Position numbers and translations under genes: made by a program | The notes under the pieces: model-generated | The model's input: the letters and a program-made list of their open reading frames with translations, nothing else | Told to the model about the DNA's origin: nothing | The model's database searches: none | Assembly: GCA_002297865.1 (NCBI GenBank) | Contig: DBKX01000351.1 | Location: forward strand, 1 to 13,895 | Length of the DNA stretch: 13,895 nucleotides | Direction: 5' to 3' | Source of the DNA: Lachnoclostridium sp. UBA739 | Lineage (GTDB): Bacteria > Bacillota_A > Clostridia > Lachnospirales > Lachnospiraceae | Shown here: positions 7,822-13,881 of the stretch, in pieces | Position numbering within the stretch: the stretch's first letter is position 1 | Layout: each line of letters starts with the position of its first letter

Positions 7822-8802
7822 TTGTTAGAAGTTGCCAAATTGCAGAAAACATTCGGAGAAAATAGGGCGCTTAATAATTTGAATATGCATGTAGCCTCTG
7901 GCGAAATATATGGATTAATTGGACAAAATGGTGCAGGAAAGACCACATTCATGCAAATCTGCATGGGATTACAAAAGCCAGATTCAGGAAGGATATGGCT
8001 TTTTGGCAATGACATTTTGCATGATATTAGAACTATAAGGGACTCAGTTGGTTATCTTCCAGATACTTTTGGTATTTATGAAAAAGTGAAAGTATTAGAA
8101 TATTTGGAGTTTTTTCATGCACTGTATGGAGTACTTAATCCAGCAAAAAAGTACTTAATGGAACTATTAGATTTAGTAAATCTCACAGACAAAGCAGACT
8201 GTTATGTAAGTACATTGTCACAAGCAATGAAACAGCAGCTTGGAATTGCGCGATGTCTGGTTCACAATCCAGTTCTTCTAATATTAGATGAACCCTTGTC
8301 TGATTTAGATCCAGTAGGCAAGGCGGAAATAATCGAAATTCTTCATCATTTAAAGCAGGAATCAAAAACCATTTTACTATCATCCAATGTTCTTACAGAG
8401 CTAGAATACACCTGTACCCAAGTTGGGATTATGAAAAATGGCTCGGTGGAAATTGAGGGGACAATTAAAGATGTCCTTGAAAAAATTAAGGAGTCCAGTC
8501 CAATTGTTATGACAGTATTGGGAGATGCCTCATTGGCAGTACCAATATTAAGGAACAGCCAGAATGTCACTAGAGTTTCTATTGCAGATAATACATTTCA
8601 CATTGGTTTTAAAGGAACAGAAGAACAGGAAGCTGCGCTTCTGCATTCTTTAGTATCAGGAGGGGTTCAAGTTATTACATTCAACCGGGTGAAAGGAAGC
8701 CTTGAGAATATGTTTTATGAAATAACCGAGGAGACGGAGAGAAAGAAGGGACCATATGAAAATCAATCCAGTTTACTTGAAAGATTTAAGATTAAACGTT
8801 AG
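7822..8802 (+). CDS. ABC transporter ATP-binding protein with altered signature and H-loop
   Basis: This 326-residue protein is the cytoplasmic ATPase of an ABC-2-type exporter. It has Walker A GQNGAGKT (34-41), Walker B VLLILD with catalytic E157 (151-157), and D-loop SDLD (160-163). The signature is LSQAM (132-136), where the usual Gly is Ala135 (codon GCA, 8224-8226). The switch histidine of the H-loop is Asn189 in SSNVLTELE (codon AAT, 8386-8388). A C-terminal extension of about 100 residues follows, as in many exporters of this class. The start is TTG, directly after the stop of the upstream gene, with GGAGG (7809-7813) 8 bases before it. The 3' end overlaps the permease gene by 47 bases, which indicates translational coupling. 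The reading frame is intact, so this is not a pseudogene; it may hydrolyse ATP slowly or act mainly by binding it. Confidence 0.94.
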   Translation: MLEVAKLQKTFGENRALNNLNMHVASGEIYGLIGQNGAGKTTFMQICMGLQKPDSGRIWLFGNDILHDIRTIRDSVGYLPDTFGIYEKVKVLEYLEFFHALYGVLNPAKKYLMELLDLVNLTDKADCYVSTLSQAMKQQLGIARCLVHNPVLLILDEPLSDLDPVGKAEIIEILHHLKQESKTILLSSNVLTELEYTCTQVGIMKNGSVEIEGTIKDVLEKIKESSPIVMTVLGDASLAVPILRNSQNVTRVSIADNTFHIGFKGTEEQEAALLHSLVSGGVQVITFNRVKGSLENMFYEITEETERKKGPYENQSSLLERFKIKR

Positions 8803-9640
8803 AAGTATGAAGTTTGCAATGATAATTTTTACATATAACTTATGTTTAGGACTAATCATTATTTTATTTATGTATGTTAGTATGCATAATGTAACAGGTC
8901 AGTTAGTGTTTAATTATGAAAATTGCGAACGCCTTTATTTAATTATTAGTGGAATTGAATTTGGAAGCATTTTCTTTATTGTCCCAGCATTAACAGTTGG
9001 AACGGTTGCGGGAGAACGGGAAAAACGAACCTTAGATCTGTTATTAGTTTCGAAATTGAGTCCATTCCATATCATATGTGGTAAGATGTCCTATGCGGTT
9101 ACTATTATATTTATTCTTATCGTATCCGATTTCCCATTAACTGCTATGGTGGCGGTAACACATAGTATTGAAATGAAAATTCAGTGGCAGCTTCTAATTC
9201 TGCTATTAGTAACATCATTGTATATTGCAAGCATCGGTGTATTTTTTTCTACTATAAAAAAGAGTACAATTGCCGCAACATTGTGGACATATGGAGTAAT
9301 ATTACTGATTACAATAGGAACAATCGTGATTTATAACTTAAATGGTTATGTATTGGAAGATATGAAAGTTCATAGTGCCAATGAGTTCAATGTCGTATAC
9401 TATTCATTCTTATTCAATCCTCTCGCTACTTATGTGTATATGTTTTCTAGTACGAGGCCGGGAACAATTTCCAATTGGATTCCTACCAATATGAAAAATA
9501 ATTGGGTAGAACTGAGCATTTTCTTTCAACTAGCGATTTCGGTTGTGCTGTTAGGGGTTTCGGCTATCCATCTGGATCCTCGCTCTGTAGACACAAAGCT
9601 GACCTTCTGGCATAAAAGCAAAAAAAGAAAGACATTGTAG
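8756..9640 (+). CDS. ABC-2-type transporter permease
   Basis: This 294-residue integral membrane protein should be the channel subunit partnering the preceding ATPase. About six hydrophobic helices are visible (near 20-43, 62-84, 113-133, 146-164, 172-195, 253-272). The cytoplasmic coupling segment AGEREKRTLDLLLVSKLSP (about 85-103), after the second helix, is typical of ABC-2 permeases of the NosY/GldF type. The start ATG lies inside the ATPase gene (47-bp overlap) and has AAGG (8746-8749) upstream. The polar linker between helices 5 and 6 (about 196-250) probably faces outside. No substrate can be named. The stop codon falls in the loop of the terminator, so this is the last gene of the unit. 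Confidence 0.92.
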   Translation: MKINPVYLKDLRLNVRSMKFAMIIFTYNLCLGLIIILFMYVSMHNVTGQLVFNYENCERLYLIISGIEFGSIFFIVPALTVGTVAGEREKRTLDLLLVSKLSPFHIICGKMSYAVTIIFILIVSDFPLTAMVAVTHSIEMKIQWQLLILLLVTSLYIASIGVFFSTIKKSTIAATLWTYGVILLITIGTIVIYNLNGYVLEDMKVHSANEFNVVYYSFLFNPLATYVYMFSSTRPGTISNWIPTNMKNNWVELSIFFQLAISVVLLGVSAIHLDPRSVDTKLTFWHKSKKRKTL

Positions 9641-9657
9641 CGGAATGTCTTTCTTTT
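9623..9657. terminator. Bidirectional terminator between convergent genes
   Basis: AAAAGAAAGACATT (9623-9636) pairs with AATGTCTTTCTTTT (9644-9657) around GTAGCGG, which contains the permease stop codon. The stem has T-rich right flanks on the plus strand and an A-run on the left (T-run on the minus strand). It can therefore end both the ABC unit and the minus-strand AP2 gene, whose stop lies about 70 bases away. The remaining bases up to 9723 are AT-rich with nothing else recognisable. Confidence 0.85.
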
Positions 9658-9723
9658 ATATAAACGGAAGAAGAAATATAATAAATTAAGTATACCACAC
9701 TTTTTATAAAAAAGATAGTCTAA

Positions 9724-10506
9724 CTAAAATTCTCTTATTTTTTTTGAAATTCTTAACTTATTATATAAGGAGGCATAAGCGATCTCATCCACTTCTAAAA
9801 TAAAATTTGTAAGAAAATTTTTCTGAACCCCTTTTTTCTTTAGAATATCCACAGCCTTGTTATAAGCAATAGCAGCCTCAGTTTCCGTTTTATAAGTACC
9901 TATCTTAAAGTTACCATTAATATGAATAATAGAATCGTAAACAAAACGGCCATTCTGGATTATTTTCTGAACTCCATAATATTTATTAATAATCTCGATA
10001 TTCTTATATCGAAAATCTGTAGTATCTCCATTAATAAAACGATAATCTCTGTCTAACACTGCAAAATTCTTAATTCCATAGCGAGATAAAATATTAACCT
10101 GCATACCGTAGTCAGATACGAATAAGTGTCTGCCTCTTTTGGAAATAGTATGTTTGGAGTAATAGAATAAGTCATCGACATCAAATTTTAAAATTAGTTC
10201 AGAAGTTAAATAATATAGGAAATAATTATCTTTCAACAAAATCGGGGTTTTAAAATAGAATCCTGTAGTTTTGAAGTTAAACAGCATAATGCATTTTGAA
10301 AAGTTAAGAGTGTGAGGCTGATAATCTTCTATTGAAATAGACTCAGAATAAAGCAGTTCTTTTGCTTCTATATAAGCAAGATGAGCAGCATCTTCCGTGT
10401 CAAAACTACCGAGACTGATATGTTTGTTTTGAAAGGTAATAGAAGAACGATAGGAAATGATTCCGTTTTTCTTCTTATTAATATATACTCCAGCCTTTAG
10501 CGGCAT
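9724..10506 (-). CDS. AP2-domain protein with degenerate HNH-like core
   Basis: This is a 260-residue protein. Two AP2-like DNA-binding repeats are visible: residues about 5-52 (GVYINKK ... SLGSFDTEDAAHLAYIEAKEL) and about 176-222 (GVQK ... KIGTYKTETEAAIAYNKAV). Between them, about 115-174, lies a segment shaped like an HNH homing endonuclease (INGDTTDFRYKNIEII). The catalytic His of the usual D-H-I-N-G motif is Phe157, and the usual Asn of the N-x-R part is Phe165. Bacterial AP2 domains are normally found in HNH homing endonucleases and phage or mobile-element proteins. This one has probably lost cleavage and may bind DNA as a regulator; that role is inference. The start ATG has a near-perfect AGGAGGTG (10512-10519, minus strand). 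It is a single gene, convergent to the ABC unit and divergent from sleB, and its Lys/Asn/Ile/Tyr-rich composition is more AT-biased than its neighbours. Confidence 0.82.
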   Translation of the reverse strand: MPLKAGVYINKKKNGIISYRSSITFQNKHISLGSFDTEDAAHLAYIEAKELLYSESISIEDYQPHTLNFSKCIMLFNFKTTGFYFKTPILLKDNYFLYYLTSELILKFDVDDLFYYSKHTISKRGRHLFVSDYGMQVNILSRYGIKNFAVLDRDYRFINGDTTDFRYKNIEIINKYYGVQKIIQNGRFVYDSIIHINGNFKIGTYKTETEAAIAYNKAVDILKKKGVQKNFLTNFILEVDEIAYASLYNKLRISKKIREF

Positions 10507-10537
10507 AAATGCACCTCCTATTGCAAGATGTTCTTAT

Positions 10538-10543
10538 ATTATA
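10538..10543 (-). promoter_or_regulatory. Extended -10 promoter of the AP2 gene
   Basis: On the minus strand the sequence reads TGCTATAAT, a consensus -10 with the TG extension, about 32 bases before the AP2 start codon. No good -35 is present at 16-18 bases (the best is AACACT), which is acceptable for an extended -10 promoter. Confidence 0.65.
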
Positions 10544-10566
10544 GCACAGATTATCAGGATAGTGTT

Positions 10567-10676
10567 GCATAAAATATTACAAAAATATTTCGTGCGATTT
10601 CCAAGAACTTTCAAGGCGAAAAATGATTTCTTTGAATAATCTACGGAAAACCGCATAAAATATGTAATAAATATTT
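10567..10676. repeat. Imperfect direct repeat in the AP2/sleB intergenic region
   Basis: Two 24-base copies, at 10567-10590 and 10653-10676, share GCATAAAATAT at the left and AAATATTT at the right (20 of 24 positions agree), with starts 86 bases apart. The first copy lies just upstream of the AP2 promoter. A small CGG-AAAA-CCG hairpin (10643-10652) sits next to the second. They could be binding sites, perhaps for the AP2 protein, but AT-richness makes chance similarity possible. Confidence 0.5.
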
Positions 10677-10814
10677 AACAAATTGGTAATATTTTAATGG
10701 GAGCAATTACTAAGAATTGTTTCATTATAAATTTAAAATTTGTTTAATATTCCGTATAGAGATACAAAAAAAGTAAATGCAAAAGTAGTATTAACTAAAT
10801 TAATTTAAACTATA
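10677..10814. other. AT-rich intergenic stretch between AP2 gene and sleB promoter
   Basis: The AP2/sleB gap of about 400 bases holds the AP2 promoter, the direct repeats and the sleB promoter. In this remaining stretch I see only AT-rich sequence with A/T palindromic words such as AAATTTAAAATTT, and no open frame with a ribosome binding site. Confidence 0.5.
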
Positions 10815-10844
10815 TTGACAGAAAAAGGAATTTTGCTTTAAAAT
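10815..10844 (+). promoter_or_regulatory. Sigma-A promoter of the SleB-family hydrolase gene
   Basis: A perfect -35 TTGACA (10815-10820) is followed after 17 bases by TTAAAA or after 18 bases by TAAAAT (10839-10844). The start codon is about 64 bases further on. The promoter looks vegetative (sigma-A), not a sporulation-sigma type. Confidence 0.8.
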
Positions 10845-10907
10845 GCTTAACAAGTCACGTAAGAGCAAACAAAATATTCCAATTTTAAAAGAAATGAGGA
10901 GTTATCA

Positions 10908-11777
10908 ATGAAAAATAGAAAGCTGCTTATGCAGGTAAAAGCATATACAAATAATCTGCTTTTTAGCGGATGTAAGTGGAGTATGTTAATTACAGCATAT
11001 GCATTGATCGCAATCATCATTGTAATGAGTTCTGAATCTTATTTTTCAGAGGGGGTATATGCTGCAGAGATTGCATATTCCACTGAGGCATATGATTTTT
11101 TAGGTCAGAATGATGTTTTGTGTATGGGGAAGGCAGTAAAGGAATCTGATGATATAGAAATGACAGATACGGAGACATCCGCATTAAGTTCCAAAGCATT
11201 CGAAGAGAATTATGCAAAAACAGTAGAATGTGGACTCAATACCAGTAACCAAGTAAATGTTAACATTATGGATTCTATCGCCAATGACCGCACTGTAACA
11301 TTGGTTCATAAAGAAAAACGTAATACTAAGAAAAATAAGGACTCCAAAGAGTCCGTTCAGGCATTTAAAAATGGAGATAATGCAAAGATAGAATTGTCTG
11401 CAACAGAAAAGAATATCTTGATGCGTATCGTAGAAGCAGAAGCTACAGGAGAAGATATTACAGGTAAAATGTTAGTAGCCAATGTGGTACTTAACCGTGT
11501 CAATAATTCTAGTTTTCCTGACACCGTAGAGGGAGTGGTATTCCAGAAAAATGGTTCTGTCTATCAGTTTTCACCGATAAAGGATGGGCGATATTATAAA
11601 GTGGAAATTAGCGACGAAACGAAAAAAGCAGTAAAGAGAGTGCTCAATGGTGAAGATAAATCAGAAGGTGCATTGTATTTTATGTCTCGCAGCATGGCAA
11701 AAGCATCAAGTGTGACTTGGTTTGATCGCTCTCTTACAAGAGTATTTAAACATGGTACTCATGAGTTTTATAAGTAA
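10908..11777 (+). CDS. Membrane-anchored SleB-family cell wall hydrolase
   Basis: This 289-residue protein has an N-terminal membrane anchor (about 25-41) and a long charged, low-complexity linker (about 42-160, with KRNTKKNKDSKES). The C-terminal Hydrolase_2 (SleB-type) domain spans about 163-289. SleB is a lytic transglycosylase acting on peptidoglycan in spore germination; E178 in VEAEATGE matches its catalytic Glu position. Other family landmarks are VANVVLNRV, the FP-x-TVEGVVFQ helix, QFSPIKDG, and ALYFMSRSMAK near the C-terminus. The ATG has AGGAG (10897-10901) 6 bases upstream. The good sigma-A promoter and the membrane anchor suggest vegetative cell-wall remodelling; no peptidoglycan-binding domain is visible. 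No terminator is seen after the gene, so some read-through into thrC is possible. Confidence 0.88.
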   Translation: MKNRKLLMQVKAYTNNLLFSGCKWSMLITAYALIAIIIVMSSESYFSEGVYAAEIAYSTEAYDFLGQNDVLCMGKAVKESDDIEMTDTETSALSSKAFEENYAKTVECGLNTSNQVNVNIMDSIANDRTVTLVHKEKRNTKKNKDSKESVQAFKNGDNAKIELSATEKNILMRIVEAEATGEDITGKMLVANVVLNRVNNSSFPDTVEGVVFQKNGSVYQFSPIKDGRYYKVEISDETKKAVKRVLNGEDKSEGALYFMSRSMAKASSVTWFDRSLTRVFKHGTHEFYK

Positions 11778-11784
11778 ATGTTTA

Positions 11785-11813
11785 TTGATACTAATATTGA
11801 TTCGTGTTATAAT
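11785..11813 (+). promoter_or_regulatory. Sigma-A promoter of thrC
   Basis: TTGATA (11785-11790), 17 bases, then a perfect TATAAT (11808-11813). The thrC start is 59 bases after the -10 box. The roughly 50-base leader is too short for a known amino-acid riboswitch or attenuator and shows only a weak TGTTC/GGACA pairing (11829-11845). Confidence 0.85.
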
Positions 11814-11872
11814 TATCGCAAATTAGCGTGTTCAGACATTTGGACATAATCTTAAGAAAAGGATGAGATAAA

Positions 11873-13360
11873 ATGAATGTATTATATAAAAGTACACGAA
11901 GCAATAGTGAACCTGTAACAGCTTCCCAAGCGATCCTAAAAGGATTGGCAGATGATGGTGGCTTGTTTGTACCTGAATCGATTCCTGCTTTGACAACATC
12001 TTTGGAAGAGTTATCAAAAATGAGCTACCAGGAAGTTGCTTACGAAGTAATGAAATTATTCTTTACAGATTTTACAGAAGAAGAATTAAAAAATTGTATC
12101 GCGAAGGCGTATGATAAAAAATTCGATACAACGGAAATTGCACCTTTAGTAAAAGCAGATGGCGCCTATTACTTGGAATTATTCCATGGTTCTACAATTG
12201 CTTTTAAAGATATGGCATTATCCATTCTTCCTCATCTATTGACTACGGCTGCAAAGAAAAATAACGTGAAGAATGATATTGTAATTTTAACTGCAACATC
12301 TGGTGATACAGGTAAGGCTGCTCTAGCTGGTTTTCAGGATGTTGAAGGAACAAAGATAATCGTGTTCTATCCAAAGAACGGTGTAAGTCCAATTCAGGAA
12401 AAACAGATGGTAACACAAAAAGGTGCGAATACATATGTAGTTGGTATAAAAGGTAACTTTGATGATGCACAAAGTGGCGTAAAGGCAATGTTCAATGATA
12501 AAGAATTAGCTGACAAGATGGATCAGAAAGGATATCAGTTCTCATCTGCCAATTCCATTAACATTGGCAGGCTTGTTCCGCAGGTTGTATACTACGTATA
12601 CGCTTATGCAAAGTTATTAGCCAATGGAGAGCTAGCAGAGGGAGAAAAAATTAACATCGTAGTTCCAACAGGTAACTTTGGTAACATCTTAGCTGCTTTC
12701 TTCGCTAAGAACATGGGGCTTCCAGTGAACAAATTAATCTGTGCATCAAATGAAAACAAAGTACTATTTGATTTCTTTGAAACAGGAAAATATAATCGTA
12801 ACAGAGATTTTATCTTAACATCCTCTCCTTCCATGGATATTTTGATTTCCAGCAATCTGGAACGTCTTATTTATAGAATTACTGGTAATGATGCAGCAGC
12901 TTGTAAAGAACTTATGGATGCATTATCAAGTAAAGGTGAATACTCTATTACAGATGATATGAAAAAACAGCTTGTTGATTTTGTTGGTGGATATGCAAGT
13001 GAAGACAATACTCAGGAAGCAATTAAGTCCTTATATGACAAGACTGGCTATGTAATCGATACCCATACTGCAGTAGCTTCTTATGTATGCCACAAGTACA
13101 AAGAAGATACAAAAGATGAAACAAAAACATTAATCGCTTCTACAGCAAGCCCATACAAATTCACTAGAAGCGTAATGAATGCAATTGACAGTAAGTTTGA
13201 TTCTATGTCTGATTTTGAACTGGTAGATAAGTTAAGTGAAATAAGTAAGACTGCTGTTCCAAATGCAATCGAAGAAATTCGTACAGCTCCTGTACTTCAT
13301 GATACCGTTTGTGATAAGACGGAAATGAAAGATACAGTTGAAAAAATATTAGCGTTATAA
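11873..13360 (+). CDS. thrC: Threonine synthase
   Basis: The product is the PLP-dependent cytoplasmic enzyme that converts O-phospho-L-homoserine to L-threonine, the last step of threonine synthesis. The 495-residue length and motifs fit the long bacterial/fungal form with an N-terminal Thr_synth_N domain (about 2-80, LYKSTR ... ADDGGLFVPE). The PLP lysine is K112 in HGSTIAFKD. ATSGDTGKAALAGF and the NSINIGRLVPQVVYY segment are well conserved, and PTGNFGN is the phosphate-binding glycine loop. The ATG is preceded by AAGGATGAG (11859-11867). It has its own promoter and a strong terminator and is therefore probably monocistronic; hom and thrB are not nearby. The stop codon lies inside a short perfect palindrome, CGTTATAATATAACG (13353-13367). 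Confidence 0.97.
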   Translation: MNVLYKSTRSNSEPVTASQAILKGLADDGGLFVPESIPALTTSLEELSKMSYQEVAYEVMKLFFTDFTEEELKNCIAKAYDKKFDTTEIAPLVKADGAYYLELFHGSTIAFKDMALSILPHLLTTAAKKNNVKNDIVILTATSGDTGKAALAGFQDVEGTKIIVFYPKNGVSPIQEKQMVTQKGANTYVVGIKGNFDDAQSGVKAMFNDKELADKMDQKGYQFSSANSINIGRLVPQVVYYVYAYAKLLANGELAEGEKINIVVPTGNFGNILAAFFAKNMGLPVNKLICASNENKVLFDFFETGKYNRNRDFILTSSPSMDILISSNLERLIYRITGNDAAACKELMDALSSKGEYSITDDMKKQLVDFVGGYASEDNTQEAIKSLYDKTGYVIDTHTAVASYVCHKYKEDTKDETKTLIASTASPYKFTRSVMNAIDSKFDSMSDFELVDKLSEISKTAVPNAIEEIRTAPVLHDTVCDKTEMKDTVEKILAL

Positions 13361-13404
13361 TATAACGTTAAATTGAACATCTTATTAAATAAGAAGAGAT
13401 TGAG

Positions 13405-13436
13405 AAAGCTCCTTAAGCAGTTAAGGGGCTTTTTTT
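13405..13436 (+). terminator. Rho-independent terminator of thrC
   Basis: AAAGCTCCTTAA (13405-13416) pairs with TTAAGGGGCTTT (13421-13432, one G-U pair) around a GCAG loop, followed by a T run to 13436. Its right arm can alternatively pair with a downstream sequence. Confidence 0.93.
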
Positions 13437-13494
13437 AACTTAACTTATAGGAAAGTCCTCTGCAAGTCCTTTCTTATAAGTTAAAAAAGCCCCT
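13424..13494. repeat. Long inverted repeat overlapping the thrC terminator
   Basis: AGGGGCTTTTTT (13424-13435) is perfectly complementary to AAAAAAGCCCCT (13483-13494). Nested inside, TAACTTATAGGAAAG (13441-13455) pairs with CTTTCTTATAAGTTA (13469-13483) with one G-U. Together they form a hairpin of about 26 bp that competes with the terminator stem for its right arm. On the minus strand the outer arm also gives a G/C-rich stem followed by U-rich sequence, so it may act as a terminator for transcription from the right. Confidence 0.75.
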
Positions 13495-13640
13495 AAAAAA
13501 CAGGGCTGGATGCAAACGAGCGGGTGTCGCTTAAAGTAGCCTGAAAACGCGAGGGTGTGAGGAATTCACACTTTGTTCCGTTAATAAAATTTTTTGCGAG
13601 TTCTTTCTTATTAAGATTAACATCTTAATGTAAAAAAAGC
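13461..13640. repeat. Repeat-bearing intergenic element downstream of thrC
   Basis: A motif TGCAAGTCCTTTCTTATAAG (13461-13480) returns as TGCGAGTTCTTTCTTATTAAG (from 13596), each followed by an A-run and GC. Between them are short hairpins: AGCG/CGCT (13519-13531), GTGTGA/TCACAC (13555-13571) and ATTAAGAT/ATCTTAAT (13610-13629). A related motif occurs at the left end of the window (from base 9). No coding frame with a ribosome binding site is present. It looks like a dispersed non-coding repeat, but copies elsewhere in the genome cannot be seen from here. Confidence 0.5.
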
Positions 13641-13645
13641 TGATT

Positions 13646-13695
13646 GTGACAAAACCGTGACATAATTTTGCCATAAACTAAGTGCATTATATAAC
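13646..13695 (+). promoter_or_regulatory. Pho-box-like triple repeat with overlapping promoter
   Basis: Three hexamers recur every 11 bases: GTGACA (13646-13651), GTGACA (13657-13662) and TTGCCA (13668-13673). Read on the minus strand this gives TGTCAC twice with the 11-base period of OmpR/PhoB-family sites. The last hexamer can serve as the -35 of a promoter with TATAAC (13690-13695) after 16 bases. The downstream gene is outside the window, so phosphate control is only a guess. Confidence 0.45.
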
Positions 13696-13705
13696 CATAT
13701 TAAAG

Positions 13706-13739
13706 ATAACAACTACAAGTTAAGAATTGTAGAAGTTAT
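13706..13739 (+). other. Hairpin in the presumed leader of the next gene
   Basis: ATAAC (13706-13710) pairs with GTTAT (13735-13739) and CTACAA (13713-13718) with TTGTAG (13727-13732), separated by a symmetric AA/AA internal loop and closed by an 8-base loop. There is no U tail. It would lie at the very start of a transcript from the candidate promoter just upstream and might stabilise its 5' end. Confidence 0.45.
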
Positions 13740-13741
13740 TA

Positions 13742-13881
13742 GGCATAGGGAAAAATTCCATTAACATTATATAAGCTAGTAAAACTATCCATACTATGAA
13801 AGAATTGGGTAAAAATGCTTGACCTTTAGTATGATAGTTGCTATAATCAACTTGTTATTGGAAAGCTTATAGTTCTATGCC
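13742..13881. repeat. Nested imperfect palindrome enclosing the last promoter
   Basis: Three pairs of arms are arranged in order: GGCATAG (13742-13748) with CTATGCC (13875-13881), ATAAGCT (13771-13777) with AGCTTAT (13864-13870), and AACTATCCATACTA (13783-13796) with TAGTATGATAGTT (13827-13839, one bulged base). The inner right arm fills the spacer between the -35 and -10 boxes of the promoter at 13819. Confidence 0.5.
13819..13847 (+). promoter_or_regulatory. Consensus sigma-A promoter for a gene beyond the window
   Basis: TTGACC (13819-13824), exactly 17 bases, then TATAAT (13842-13847) preceded by TGC (extended -10). It directs transcription out of the right edge. No start codon with a ribosome binding site is visible in the remaining 48 bases. 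Confidence 0.85.

Noticed and set aside
9724..10506. Active homing endonuclease or phage insertion
   Set aside because: The HNH catalytic His is replaced by Phe, and there are no flanking repeats, integrase or split host gene in the window.
10457..10639. 60-codon plus-strand open frame between the AP2 gene and sleB
   Set aside because: It starts inside the AP2 coding region on the opposite strand, has no convincing ribosome binding site and no recognisable protein features; it overlaps the AP2 promoter.
11814..11872. Riboswitch or threonine attenuator before thrC
   Set aside because: The leader is only about 50 bases, has no Thr/Ile-rich leader peptide, no terminator hairpin and no T-box features.
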